NCBI RefSeq assembly: GCF_004138105.1
Contig: NZ_RXHQ01000020.1
Coordinates: forward strand, 1-48,078
Direction: 5' to 3'
Length of the DNA: 48,078 nucleotides
Source of the DNA: Xylanivirga thermophila
Lineage (GTDB): Bacteria > Bacillota > Clostridia > Caldicoprobacterales > Xylanivirgaceae
Under the pieces are notes generated by a model that worked only from the letters and a program-made list of their open reading frames with translations, was not told the origin of the DNA and did not search any database. A program made the translations under genes and the position numbers. Numbering within the stretch: position 1 is the stretch's first letter; every line of letters begins with the position of its first letter. Positions 34,653-45,369 of the stretch are shown here, in pieces.

Positions 34653-35828
34653 ATGAGAAAAAAATTAGCGTTTGTGGTTCAAAGGTATGGAGAAGAGGTA
34701 AACGGTGGATCGGAACAATATTGTAGGCAAGTAGCTGAGAAATTATCAAGCTTTTATGATGTAGAGGTCTTGACCACCTGTGTTGTAGACTATAACGAGT
34801 GGAAAAATAAATACAAGGAAGGTTTATATAGTGTAAACGGTATAAGGGTCAGAAGGTTTGCAGTAGATAAAAAGAGGGAACGGAGGGCATTTGACGCTTT
34901 ATCAGCAAAAGTATATGGTCATAGGAGTTTTGATAATGTAGGTGATGAGATTAGGTGGATGGAGCTGCAAGGTCCTCATTGTCCAAGACTTATAGATTAC
35001 ATAAAGTATAATAGGGATAAATATGATGTATTTATATTTATGACTTATCTTTACTATACGACTTTTTTTGGATTGCAGCAGGTACCGGAGAAGTCCATGT
35101 TAATATCCACTGCACATGATGAACCGCCTATATATCTGGATATTTTTTATCCACTATTTCATCTTCCTCGGGCAATGGTGTATCTTACAGAGGAAGAAAA
35201 GGCATTTGTAAACAAAAAGTTTAACAATGACTACAAACCTTCTGATGTGGTGGGAATAGGCATAGATGTGCCACAGGATGTAAACCCTCAAAGATTTAGG
35301 GAAAAACATGGAATAGATGATGATTATATAGTATATGCAGGTAGGATAGATCAGTCAAAAGGATGTGACGAGCTTTTTGAATATTTCATACGGTATAAAA
35401 GGGAGCATCAATCAAATTTAAAGCTGGTCATGATGGGTAAGCCTGCCATGGATATACCGAAGCATAAGGATATACTGCCTTTGGGCTTTGTAAGCGAAGA
35501 GGACAAGTATGATGGTATGGCGGGAGCTAAATTATTGGTGCTTCCGTCTTATTTTGAGAGCTTATCTATGTCAGTGCTAGAGAGCCTAGGACTTGGAGTG
35601 CCGATACTGGTAAATGGCAGGTGTGATGTCTTAAAAGGGCATTGTATAAGGAGCAACGCCGGGTTTTATTATAGGGGCTATTATGAGTTTGCAGAGTGCA
35701 TAAATGTGCTTTTAAAAAAGACTGATATATACAATAAGATGAGTAAAAATGGACTCTTTTATGTATCATTCCATTATACATGGGACAGGGTGATGGATAA
35801 GTATAAAGCTCTTATAGATGAGTTGTAG
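34653..35828 (+). CDS. GT4 glycosyltransferase
   Basis: A 391-residue GT4 enzyme resembling the one at 32368: VNGGSEQYCRQVAEKL, VLTTCVVDYNEWKNKY, YIVYAGRIDQSKGCDELFEY, ESLSMSVLESLGLGVPI. A GTG at 34644 is in frame, but ATG 34653 has CTAGGTG at better spacing and begins directly before the conserved strand. Fifth GT4 in the block; with the other two it probably builds the repeating unit. Specificity cannot be read. Confidence 0.91.
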   Translation: MRKKLAFVVQRYGEEVNGGSEQYCRQVAEKLSSFYDVEVLTTCVVDYNEWKNKYKEGLYSVNGIRVRRFAVDKKRERRAFDALSAKVYGHRSFDNVGDEIRWMELQGPHCPRLIDYIKYNRDKYDVFIFMTYLYYTTFFGLQQVPEKSMLISTAHDEPPIYLDIFYPLFHLPRAMVYLTEEEKAFVNKKFNNDYKPSDVVGIGIDVPQDVNPQRFREKHGIDDDYIVYAGRIDQSKGCDELFEYFIRYKREHQSNLKLVMMGKPAMDIPKHKDILPLGFVSEEDKYDGMAGAKLLVLPSYFESLSMSVLESLGLGVPILVNGRCDVLKGHCIRSNAGFYYRGYYEFAECINVLLKKTDIYNKMSKNGLFYVSFHYTWDRVMDKYKALIDEL

Positions 35829-35856
35829 AAATACATAAACATAGGAGAGGGATATC

Positions 35857-37905
35857 ATGGATGTAGTTTTATTTTTGGTATTATGTGTTATATTGTTTTT
35901 GTTTTTAATACCCATTATAGGGAAAAAACAAATATTCAAAGATATGGGGCAGGTACTGTTTTCTGCCTTATCATTTGCGGTTATTATAGTATGGGTTGAG
36001 GCTTTTTTGTTAGTTTTATTTAATAAGTACTCCCTTTTAAGGTTAGATATCTTACTAATAATTACAGCGATTTTTGTTATTATTATGTCCCGAAAAGGCG
36101 GGAGGTGGCAAGTACCATCAGGTTTTATAAGGCATGATAAGTTCAATATTATTATACTGATCTTTTTTGTACTTATATCCTATTTATATCTTGCTTATCC
36201 CACTTATTATATTATAGGTGGGCGGGATCAGGGAGTATATAGTTCCTTAGGGGTATACATATCACGGACTGGAGGACTACATATACATGATGATTTTTTA
36301 ACTGATAATTATGATGTTGTAGGTGATGTGCTAAGGTTGGGTTATCCAGGTTATTATTCAGGATATGAATATAGTCTTTCTAGTCAGCCGGGGCGATTGA
36401 TACCGCAGTTTATGCACCTTTTTCCTACTGTGTTGGCCATAGGCTATGATATAGGCGGTATGCCTGTGATGTTTAGAATGAATGGTGCCATAGGAATAAT
36501 ATCACTTTTAGCGATATATTTTTTCTGTACGCAGTTACTGGATAAAAAAGTGGCATTTTTAGCGACAGTTGCACTGGCGTTTAACCCATCTCAGATTTGG
36601 AATGCAAGGATAACTCAAACAGAGGTATTATCCCAGTTTTTACTCTTTTTCGCTCTGTTTTTGCTGGTATTTGCCTATAAAAAAGATAGACGGAGTTTTA
36701 CATGGCTAAGTGGTATAATATTGGGGCTTAACTGCCTAAATCGTATAGATTGCCATGTTTTTGGCATAGGGGTATTTGTATTTGTCATATATATGGCCAT
36801 AATAAGTAGGGAAAAGCTCCGGTTTGCCTTTGAATTTGGCTTGTCATACGCTTTGGCAGCCCTATTGTCTTTGACATATGCGTATTTTTATAGCTATCCA
36901 TATTTTGATGATTTGTGGCATAGGGCATCGCTAAAACCCCTTGTAATGATAAATGTTTTATTATTCATAGTAGCTGCTTTGGTTGTGATTATTGCCTATA
37001 TATTCAAAAAACAGGACAAAGGGGATAAGCATGAGATAAGAAATAGATATAAAAGATTTTTATATATAAAACGACATCATATCGCTGCTATTTTAGTGGT
37101 TCTGCTAATAGGATTATTTCTATATGCATATTTTGTTAGACCGTATATTCTACCGATTGGTACGGATATAAATTCAGAAGAGCATTTTACTGCCAATGCC
37201 ATGGTGGAATTTGGCTGGTATATACCTGAGGCTATCACACTTATGGCCATATTAGGGGTAATACTTCTTATAAAGGAAACTAATATAAATGCCTATGTGG
37301 TATTTATAGTTATTGCCATGGCAAATATAGTGGGATATATATATAAGCCCAGTATTACACCTGATCACATATGGGCTTCACGTAGGTGGATAGCAGTAAG
37401 TATACCTTCCATAATAATATTTGCAATGGCAGGGATGGAGAGGATAAGTAGGTCATCTACTTCCCATAGAAGGGTGCTTTTATGGGTATTTACATCCTTT
37501 ATGTTGACATTTTTTTTGTATCAATCCGTCATATTTATAAAAACTCCCATGCTTCGGGATTACAAGGGACAATTTGATGATTTGGCAGAGCATATTCCCG
37601 GGGATGAAGTCTTTATAACCAATTCAGGTCAACTGGCAACACCCCTTAGGATAGTATATGATAAGCCTGTGTATGAGGTAAGGGGAGATTACAATCAGGA
37701 TGCACTATATGATATGGTAAAGCATTTTGGCAAGGTGTATACTATAGGGTGGCTGCCCGAAAATATGGAGGACAGACTTGATATACAAAAGGTCTATCAT
37801 TTAGAATTTAACGGAAAGTATCTACAAAAGGTGAGGGGGGCATACCCTAAACAAATTATAGATAGGAAATACAATGGAGATCTTTATATATTAACTGCTA
37901 AATAA
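35857..37905 (+). CDS. Multi-spanning GT-C glycosyltransferase-like membrane protein
   Basis: A 682-residue protein with about 12-13 membrane helices and a C-terminal soluble part. The first outer loop, near residue 121, has GGRDQGVYSSLGVYISRTGG; an acidic residue in this loop (D124) is the typical catalytic position in GT-C enzymes of the GT39/ArnT type, which use polyprenyl-phosphate sugars outside the membrane. The gene after it encodes a likely polyprenyl-phosphate sugar synthase, so donor and enzyme are encoded together. It may decorate the exported glycan or transfer sugar to the S-layer protein. Function inferred; exact family not certain. Confidence 0.8.
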   Translation: MDVVLFLVLCVILFLFLIPIIGKKQIFKDMGQVLFSALSFAVIIVWVEAFLLVLFNKYSLLRLDILLIITAIFVIIMSRKGGRWQVPSGFIRHDKFNIIILIFFVLISYLYLAYPTYYIIGGRDQGVYSSLGVYISRTGGLHIHDDFLTDNYDVVGDVLRLGYPGYYSGYEYSLSSQPGRLIPQFMHLFPTVLAIGYDIGGMPVMFRMNGAIGIISLLAIYFFCTQLLDKKVAFLATVALAFNPSQIWNARITQTEVLSQFLLFFALFLLVFAYKKDRRSFTWLSGIILGLNCLNRIDCHVFGIGVFVFVIYMAIISREKLRFAFEFGLSYALAALLSLTYAYFYSYPYFDDLWHRASLKPLVMINVLLFIVAALVVIIAYIFKKQDKGDKHEIRNRYKRFLYIKRHHIAAILVVLLIGLFLYAYFVRPYILPIGTDINSEEHFTANAMVEFGWYIPEAITLMAILGVILLIKETNINAYVVFIVIAMANIVGYIYKPSITPDHIWASRRWIAVSIPSIIIFAMAGMERISRSSTSHRRVLLWVFTSFMLTFFLYQSVIFIKTPMLRDYKGQFDDLAEHIPGDEVFITNSGQLATPLRIVYDKPVYEVRGDYNQDALYDMVKHFGKVYTIGWLPENMEDRLDIQKVYHLEFNGKYLQKVRGAYPKQIIDRKYNGDLYILTAK

Positions 37906-37937
37906 TTATTTTAAATACACTAAGGAGGAGGTTATCC

Positions 37938-38927
37938 ATGAAGCTGATTATTCAGATACCATGTTATAATGAAGAAAAGACTTTGCCTATGACCATAGGC
38001 GATTTGCCCACTTCCATTCCAGGGGTGGACGAGATAGAGTATTTAATAATAGATGACGGGAGCAGTGATCGAACTGTAGAGGTGGCAAGGAAATTGGGAG
38101 TACACCATATAGTGAGATTTCCCAATAATAGAGGACTTGCAAAGGGTTTTATGGCGGGAATAGATGCTTGCCTTCGTGTAGGAGCCGATATAATAGTAAA
38201 TACCGATGGTGATAATCAATACAATGGCCATGATATACCCAAGCTTATAAAGCCAATACTTGACGGCAAGGCTGAAGTGGTGGTAGGGGATAGGCAGACA
38301 GATACCATAGAACATTTTTCACCTACCAAGAAAAAGTTGCAAAGATGGGGCAGTGGCGTGGTTAGAAGGGCGTCAAAGACCAATGTAGCAGATGCCCCCA
38401 GTGGTTTTAGGGCATATAGTAGGGAGGCTGCCTTAAAATTAAATGTAATATCAGAATACTCATATACTTTGGAAACATTGATAGAAGCTGGCAGGCGTAA
38501 GGAAGCCATTGCCAATGTGCCTATAGGTACAAACGAAAAACTTAGGGAATCAAGGCTGTTTAAGAGCATGTGGCAGTATGTGAGAAAATCCGGTTCTACG
38601 ATTATAAGGACCTATACCATGTACAAGCCTCTGAAGATATTCCTAAACTTAGGATTTATAATGTTTTTAATAGGTTTTATAATAGGCTGTAGATATCTAT
38701 ATTTCTTTTTTAACGGTGAAGGGGCAGGACATGTTCAATCCCTCATACTGGCTGCTATAAATATCATTACCGGATTTCAACTAGGGGTACTTGGGCTATT
38801 AGCAGATGGTATTGCTGCCAACAGACGTATAAATGATGAACTATTATACAGGTTAAAAAAGATGGAATACGACGGAGTAGTATTAAGGAGTCAAGGAAAA
38901 GATGAAGAACGAAAAGAAGACGCTTAA
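37938..38927 (+). CDS. DPM1-like GT2, probable polyprenyl-phosphate sugar synthase
   Basis: A 329-residue GT2 enzyme. The GT-A domain has QIPCYNEEKTLP, the D39/D40 pair in IIDDGSSDRT and the DxD-type NTDGDNQ (D90, D92), followed by PSGFRAYSREA. Two C-terminal membrane helices (about 235-255 and 275-300) anchor it. This plan matches dolichyl/polyprenyl-phosphate mannose or glucose synthases, which load a sugar onto the lipid for GT-C enzymes such as the one just upstream. AAGGAGGAGG ribosome site. Its end overlaps a small membrane-protein gene by 26 bp. Confidence 0.9.
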   Translation: MKLIIQIPCYNEEKTLPMTIGDLPTSIPGVDEIEYLIIDDGSSDRTVEVARKLGVHHIVRFPNNRGLAKGFMAGIDACLRVGADIIVNTDGDNQYNGHDIPKLIKPILDGKAEVVVGDRQTDTIEHFSPTKKKLQRWGSGVVRRASKTNVADAPSGFRAYSREAALKLNVISEYSYTLETLIEAGRRKEAIANVPIGTNEKLRESRLFKSMWQYVRKSGSTIIRTYTMYKPLKIFLNLGFIMFLIGFIIGCRYLYFFFNGEGAGHVQSLILAAINIITGFQLGVLGLLADGIAANRRINDELLYRLKKMEYDGVVLRSQGKDEERKEDA

Positions 38928-39060
38928 AAATATCTTTATATTTGTAATAATACCAGTTGCCATAATAGCTCTATTGCTTTTAAATGGCAGGCTAGCGTAT
39001 AGAAAATATAAGCCTGCTGAGATGGGATATAGGGAGCAGATAATATGGCAAATAGCTTAG
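38902..39060 (+). CDS. Small single-pass membrane protein (52 residues)
   Basis: A reading frame of 52 codons beginning inside the end of the DPM1-like gene and ending 16 bp inside the next gene. The protein starts MKNEKKTLKN, has one strong hydrophobic helix (about residues 10-28, IFIFVIIPVAIIALLLLNG) and a basic tail RLAYRKYKPAEMGYREQ. AAGGAG lies 11 bp upstream of the ATG. Basic N-terminus, one helix, and overlaps on both sides suggest a real, coupled gene. I do not recognise the family; it may be an accessory subunit of the neighbouring membrane enzymes. Confidence 0.6.
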   Translation: MKNEKKTLKNIFIFVIIPVAIIALLLLNGRLAYRKYKPAEMGYREQIIWQIA

Positions 39061-40046
39061 TAGATATTGTAAAGGGCAAGAGGGTATTATATATAGCTAC
39101 AAAAAATATGGACTATCTCAGGCTACAGCAGGAGATAGACATAATAAGGGAATATGCTGCCGATGTAACTGTAATCGGCAGCACCCATAAGGGCTATGGA
39201 AGGCGCATAATGAAGGCGGTATGGGATATATGGCATATTGACAAAGATGATTTTGATGTGGTATTTGTAGGCTTTTTGCCCCAGACCATAGTGCCATTTT
39301 TTCATTCCCTCTTTAAGGACAAAACATTGATAGTGGATTTTTTCATATCACTTTATGATACATTGGTATTTGATAGAAAAAAATTCGGTGAAAATAGCCT
39401 TAGGGCCAAAATCGTAAAATGGTACGATGATCGTACCATCAAAAAGGCAGATCATATAATAGTTGATACAAAGGCTGATGCCAAATATTTTGCAAAGATA
39501 CATAATGCCCCCATGGAAAAGATGGAGGTTTTATATCTAAAGGCTGATACTTCCATATATTATCCCATGGAGGTTAAACGCCCTGAGGAGCTTAAAGACA
39601 AGTATATAGTATTATACTTTGGCAGCATATTACCGCTTCAGGGTGTAGAGGTTATACTAGAGTGTGCATCCATGATGGAGGATATTAATGATATATATTT
39701 TATAATGATAGGTCCCATAAATGACGATACCTATAAAAAATATAGCCATTTAAAGAATATAGAGTTTATAAACTGGCTATCCCAGGAGGAATTGGCACAG
39801 CATATAGCCATGGCAGATTTGTGCCTATCCGGCCACTTTAATAAGGATATAGACAAGGCAAGGCGTACCATAGCGGGTAAGACATATATATACAGGGCTA
39901 TGGAAAAGCCGGTGGTGCTGGGAGAAAATGCAGCAAATCGTGAACTATTTAATGAAAATATGGAAGGGGTATACTTTGTAGAGATGGGGAGTCCTGTAGC
40001 CCTTAGGGACAAAATACTTAAAGTGTACAGGGGGTGTAGACCATAA
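39045..40046 (+). CDS. Divergent GT4-like glycosyltransferase
   Basis: A 333-residue GT-B protein. VLYIATKNMDYLRLQQEID opens a Rossmann-like domain; the donor half has YIVLYFGSILPLQGVEVILECA, a strand YFIMIGP and the block AHIAMADLCLSGHF. The usual E-x7-E segment is weak (KTYIYRAMEKPVVLGE), so it is more diverged than the other transferases of the operon. ATG 39045 has GGGAG nine bases upstream and lies inside the small membrane-protein gene. Sugar unknown. Confidence 0.8.
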   Translation: MANSLVDIVKGKRVLYIATKNMDYLRLQQEIDIIREYAADVTVIGSTHKGYGRRIMKAVWDIWHIDKDDFDVVFVGFLPQTIVPFFHSLFKDKTLIVDFFISLYDTLVFDRKKFGENSLRAKIVKWYDDRTIKKADHIIVDTKADAKYFAKIHNAPMEKMEVLYLKADTSIYYPMEVKRPEELKDKYIVLYFGSILPLQGVEVILECASMMEDINDIYFIMIGPINDDTYKKYSHLKNIEFINWLSQEELAQHIAMADLCLSGHFNKDIDKARRTIAGKTYIYRAMEKPVVLGENAANRELFNENMEGVYFVEMGSPVALRDKILKVYRGCRP

Positions 40047-40981
40047 AGATAAAAAAGAGCAAGCTTATAGGGCTAATACTAATGATCATTTCTTTTATAT
40101 TTATAGCCCGGGAGATAACAAAGCTTGATATTACAAATATACATTTTGAGGATCCTGCTAAGTCATTTTTTTATGTATTTTTATTTTCAATTGCATTTGT
40201 AGTATCGGTATGTATAGGTGCCTATGGCTGGGGGCTTATACTGCAGTTTATAAATGGTAGCCATATAGATTATCATATAACAATGCCGGTATACACAAAG
40301 GCCAATGTGGCAAAATACCTGCCTGGAAATGTGATGCATTATGCAAGTCGTAATGTATTGGGAAACAAGCTGGGCTGGAAACATGGGAATATCCTTTTAA
40401 GCAGTATATTGGAGGTAATACTTATATTCTTAAGTGCTGCAATATTTTCTGCCATATTTGCACATCAGGCATTTATTGATGTGGTTAAAAAGGCGTATGA
40501 TGCTTTAAACAAAAAGGGTCTAGGTATTTTGATCCCCATATTAATAATTTTACTGGTAGGTATTATAATATACATTCTTACCAAGCCAAAATATGCAGAT
40601 AAGATAAAGAGATATTTTACACTTGATTTTCTAAAGCTGTTTCTAAAGACCTTCTTTATATATACTGCTACATTCATCATAATGGGTGCCATACTAATCG
40701 GTATATACAAGGGAGTATTGGGTTATGAAATGACATTAAAAAATGCGATGACCATATTTACGGCATCGGTTTTATCATGGTTTGCGGGATTCATAACCCC
40801 GGGGGCTCCAGGGGGATTGGGTGTAAAGGAATCCATAATGATACTCATGCTATCACCTGCCTATGGTCGTGAGGCCACCTTGATGGCTGCACTTATCCAC
40901 AGATTGGCATCTATAATTGGGGATCTTTTGGCATTTGTAGTTGGCATTGTTGTGGACAAGCGAAAAAATCAGGTTGAATAG
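40043..40981 (+). CDS. Flippase-like membrane protein (UPF0104/LPG_synthase_TM family), apparent ATA start
   Basis: About 312 residues with some eight membrane helices and the GGLGVKESIMILML block typical of the UPF0104/lysylphosphatidylglycerol-synthase membrane domain family, often found beside DPM1-like and GT-C genes. No ATG/GTG/TTG precedes the first helix: ATG 40082 would cut the first helix in half. An ATA at 40043 has a perfect AGGGGGTG ribosome site six bases upstream, overlaps the upstream stop (ATAA) and gives KIKKSKLIGLILMIISFIF, a normal basic-then-hydrophobic N-terminus. I take ATA as the start, with the ATG as fallback. A lipid-sugar flippase role is inferred from context. Confidence 0.78.
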   Translation: MKIKKSKLIGLILMIISFIFIAREITKLDITNIHFEDPAKSFFYVFLFSIAFVVSVCIGAYGWGLILQFINGSHIDYHITMPVYTKANVAKYLPGNVMHYASRNVLGNKLGWKHGNILLSSILEVILIFLSAAIFSAIFAHQAFIDVVKKAYDALNKKGLGILIPILIILLVGIIIYILTKPKYADKIKRYFTLDFLKLFLKTFFIYTATFIIMGAILIGIYKGVLGYEMTLKNAMTIFTASVLSWFAGFITPGAPGGLGVKESIMILMLSPAYGREATLMAALIHRLASIIGDLLAFVVGIVVDKRKNQVE

Positions 40982-41003
40982 GTATCTATATATAGGGTAT
41001 AAT
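40974..41003 (+). promoter_or_regulatory. Candidate internal promoter before the DUF3048 gene
   Basis: TTGAAT and a perfect TATAAT are 18 bp apart; the -35 overlaps the end of the flippase-like gene. It could give separate expression of DUF3048-gmd-rmd-manC. Confidence 0.5.
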
Positions 41004-41059
41004 TAAAGAAACTTGCCAGATGATTATACTATTTTTAAGGGAGGGGATAGGGCGTAGAC

Positions 41060-42109
41060 ATGAAGTATATGAAATTAGGGGTAATACTCAGTCTATCCAT
41101 AATGCTTGCTGCATGCAGCAGGCCATATGTAGAGGCTGATAAGGATATGATGGATATAGATAACACTGACACAATAGAGGATAGTATTTCGCAGGATGAT
41201 GGGGACAAGGTAGTGGAAACTGTGGATATAAAGGGTGGTAATATATGTCCTTTAACAGGTATTCCATATGAGGGTACATATAAGCCGGTTGCCATCATGA
41301 TAGAGAATTCACCAAAGGCTAGACCACAATCGGGGCTTTCAAAGGCGGATATAGTGTATGAAGTACATGCAGAAGGTGGAATTACAAGATTTATGGCACT
41401 ATTTCTGTCAAATATGCCGAACAAGGTAGGCCCTATAAGGAGTGTACGTCACTATTACATGCAACTGGCGCAGGAATGGGACGCATATCTCGTGCATTAT
41501 GGTCAGTCCTTTATAGCAGAGGAACAGTTTGATAAAATAAATGTAAAACGTTTAAATGGCCTTAATACGAACAAGCCCTTCTGGAGGGACAAATCCAGGA
41601 AGGCACCACACAATGTATATATAGATGCACTAAAATGCCAGGACAAAATAGACTTTGACCAAACGGCAAGGGGCTTTAGCTTTTCTGATGATTATCCAGA
41701 TGGTGGACTAGCATATGAAAAGATTGTCTTGCCATTTAATGATTCCTATTCGAAGGTAGAGTATATATATGATGATGAAAAAGGCCAGAATATGAGATAT
41801 AACGGAGGCAGGGCTAGTATAGACCAGGAGACGGGCAAGCAGCTCTCCAATAAAAATATAATAGTGCAGTATGCAGAGCATTCCATATTGGAACCAGGTG
41901 CTGGATATAGGGATGTTAAGGTGTTTGGCAAGGGGCGGGCTGCCTATTTTATAGATGGCAGGTACTATGAAGGTACATGGTCCCGCAAAAATGCGGAGAA
42001 ACCTACTGTATATTATAATGAAGAGAATATCCCCATTACACTAAAACCGGGTAATACATGGATAGAGATAGTACCTGACGATATGGAAGTCTCTATACAA
42101 CTTAAATAA
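41060..42109 (+). CDS. DUF3048 lipoprotein (YerB-like)
   Basis: A 349-residue lipoprotein: signal peptide ending in LAAC with C19, an acidic linker rich in D, then two DUF3048 domains. The first has PLTGIPYEGTYKPVAIMIENSPKARPQSGLSKADIVYEVHAEGGITRFMA-type conserved residues and GPIRSVRHYY; the second ends in NTWIEIVPDD. Bacillus YerB belongs to this family; its molecular function is not settled. It faces the cell wall and is placed between glycan export genes and nucleotide-sugar genes. Ribosome site AGGGAGGGG. Confidence 0.9.
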   Translation: MKYMKLGVILSLSIMLAACSRPYVEADKDMMDIDNTDTIEDSISQDDGDKVVETVDIKGGNICPLTGIPYEGTYKPVAIMIENSPKARPQSGLSKADIVYEVHAEGGITRFMALFLSNMPNKVGPIRSVRHYYMQLAQEWDAYLVHYGQSFIAEEQFDKINVKRLNGLNTNKPFWRDKSRKAPHNVYIDALKCQDKIDFDQTARGFSFSDDYPDGGLAYEKIVLPFNDSYSKVEYIYDDEKGQNMRYNGGRASIDQETGKQLSNKNIIVQYAEHSILEPGAGYRDVKVFGKGRAAYFIDGRYYEGTWSRKNAEKPTVYYNEENIPITLKPGNTWIEIVPDDMEVSIQLK

Positions 42110-42133
42110 CAAATTTAAGAAAAAAAGGAGTAG

Positions 42134-44067
<1,934 letters not shown>

Positions 44068-44077
44068 GGTGATAGAA

Positions 44078-45157
44078 ATGAAAGCAGTAGGACTTATAAT
44101 GGCAGGCGGGAGTGGGACGCGGTTTTGGCCTATTTCAAGGAGACTTTATCCAAAGCAGGCTTTAAAGCTAATAGATGATCGTGAAATGATAAACCTTACA
44201 ATAGATCGTTGTGTACCGTTTATTGAGAATAAAGATATGCACATAATAACCAATGAAGAGCAGAGGCCTCTCCTTACAGATCTGGTAAAGGGGAGACTTA
44301 ATAAGGAGAATATATTTGCAGAGCCATGCCCAAGGAATACCGCACCATGCATACTCTATTCTATATTAAAGATAAAAAAGATATATGGTGATGTGGTGGT
44401 GTGCGTGCTCTCATCTGACCACTATATAAAGGATGAAAAAAGATTTCGTGAGATACTTAGGTATGCATCGGAGTATGCATATGAAAATAAAAAGATAGTT
44501 ACTATGGGGATAGTTCCCACATTTCCAAGTACGGGATATGGATACATAAAGAAGGGTCAAAGGGCTGAATTTGAATCAAGCAGCATCTATCATGTGGATA
44601 AGTTCGTTGAAAAGCCCAATGAAGAGCTGGCAAAGACATATATGGATTCAGGTGAATATCTATGGAATAGCGGTATGTTTGTATTTAAGATATCCACAAT
44701 GCTTGATAATTTTCAAAAATATCTCCCTGAGATGTATGGAGAGATGATGAAGATATATGACCATATGGGGGCGGGAGATGAAGATAAATATCTAAAAGAT
44801 GTATTCCCCAAACTCGAAAAGATATCCATAGACTTTGGTATAATGGAAAAGGCAGATAATGTAGCCGTTATCCCCGGGGACTTTGGCTGGAGTGATGTAG
44901 GCACATGGGACTCCCTAGAGGATATATTAGAAGCCAATGAAGATGGCAATGTGGTACATGGAGATCATGTGGGGATAGATACAAAGAACTCTGTGGTATA
45001 CAGTGAAGGCCAGCTAATTGCCACTATAGGGCTGGAGGATGTGGTAATAGTGAGTACTAAGGATAGCATACTGGTATGCAAGAAGGACAGGGTGCAGGAT
45101 ATAAAGGATCTGGTACAAAAGTTACAAAATGATGAAAGTTTCCAAAGGGTATTGTAA
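44078..45157 (+). CDS. manC: Mannose-1-phosphate guanylyltransferase
   Basis: A 359-residue single-domain enzyme producing GDP-mannose from GTP and mannose 1-phosphate. The pyrophosphorylase motif MAGGSGTRFWPISRRLYPKQ, the VLSSDHYI block, FVEKP and the GDFGWSDVGTWDSL block are present. The isomerase domain of bifunctional ManC/AlgA is absent, so fructose 6-phosphate isomerisation and phosphomannomutase must come from elsewhere. ATG 44078 has GTGAGGTG upstream; an in-frame GTG at 44069 is less likely. Last gene of the glycan operon. Confidence 0.95.
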   Translation: MKAVGLIMAGGSGTRFWPISRRLYPKQALKLIDDREMINLTIDRCVPFIENKDMHIITNEEQRPLLTDLVKGRLNKENIFAEPCPRNTAPCILYSILKIKKIYGDVVVCVLSSDHYIKDEKRFREILRYASEYAYENKKIVTMGIVPTFPSTGYGYIKKGQRAEFESSSIYHVDKFVEKPNEELAKTYMDSGEYLWNSGMFVFKISTMLDNFQKYLPEMYGEMMKIYDHMGAGDEDKYLKDVFPKLEKISIDFGIMEKADNVAVIPGDFGWSDVGTWDSLEDILEANEDGNVVHGDHVGIDTKNSVVYSEGQLIATIGLEDVVIVSTKDSILVCKKDRVQDIKDLVQKLQNDESFQRVL

Positions 45158-45171
45158 TTTTTCTATGTGTT

Positions 45172-45213
45172 GGATATAATGATACTGTATTGTACATTAT
45201 ATCCATTTTTTTT
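45172..45213 (+). terminator. Intrinsic terminator of the glycan operon
   Basis: GGATATAATG pairs with CATTATATCC around a 13-nt loop, followed by nine T. It ends the transcript 15 bp after manC. Confidence 0.9.
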
Positions 45214-45335
45214 GGCAGTATATGACATGGACGAGAATTGGAAAGACACCAAAGGGAAATGTCAGGCATTATGGAATAAGTTTGAATAGTGCATATTGCA
45301 CAATGAAAATGAGGAAGATTTTGGCCAAAAAACTA

Positions 45336-45363
45336 TTGACGCAAAAGCTAGATAGTGTATAAT
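45336..45363 (+). promoter_or_regulatory. Strong promoter of the S-layer-like gene
   Basis: TTGACG and a perfect TATAAT with a 16-bp spacer. A short inverted repeat GTGCA-TAT-TGCAC lies 35 bp upstream (45289-45301). This promoter predicts a leader of about 240 nt. The remaining upstream sequence (45214-45335) holds no credible gene. Confidence 0.8.
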
Positions 45364-45369
45364 AAATAG

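Noticed and set aside
45227-45289. A 20-codon frame (MDENWKDTKGKCQALWNKFE) between the manC terminator and the S-layer promoter
   Set aside because: No ribosome site, no promoter between the terminator and it, and the frame is too short to support.
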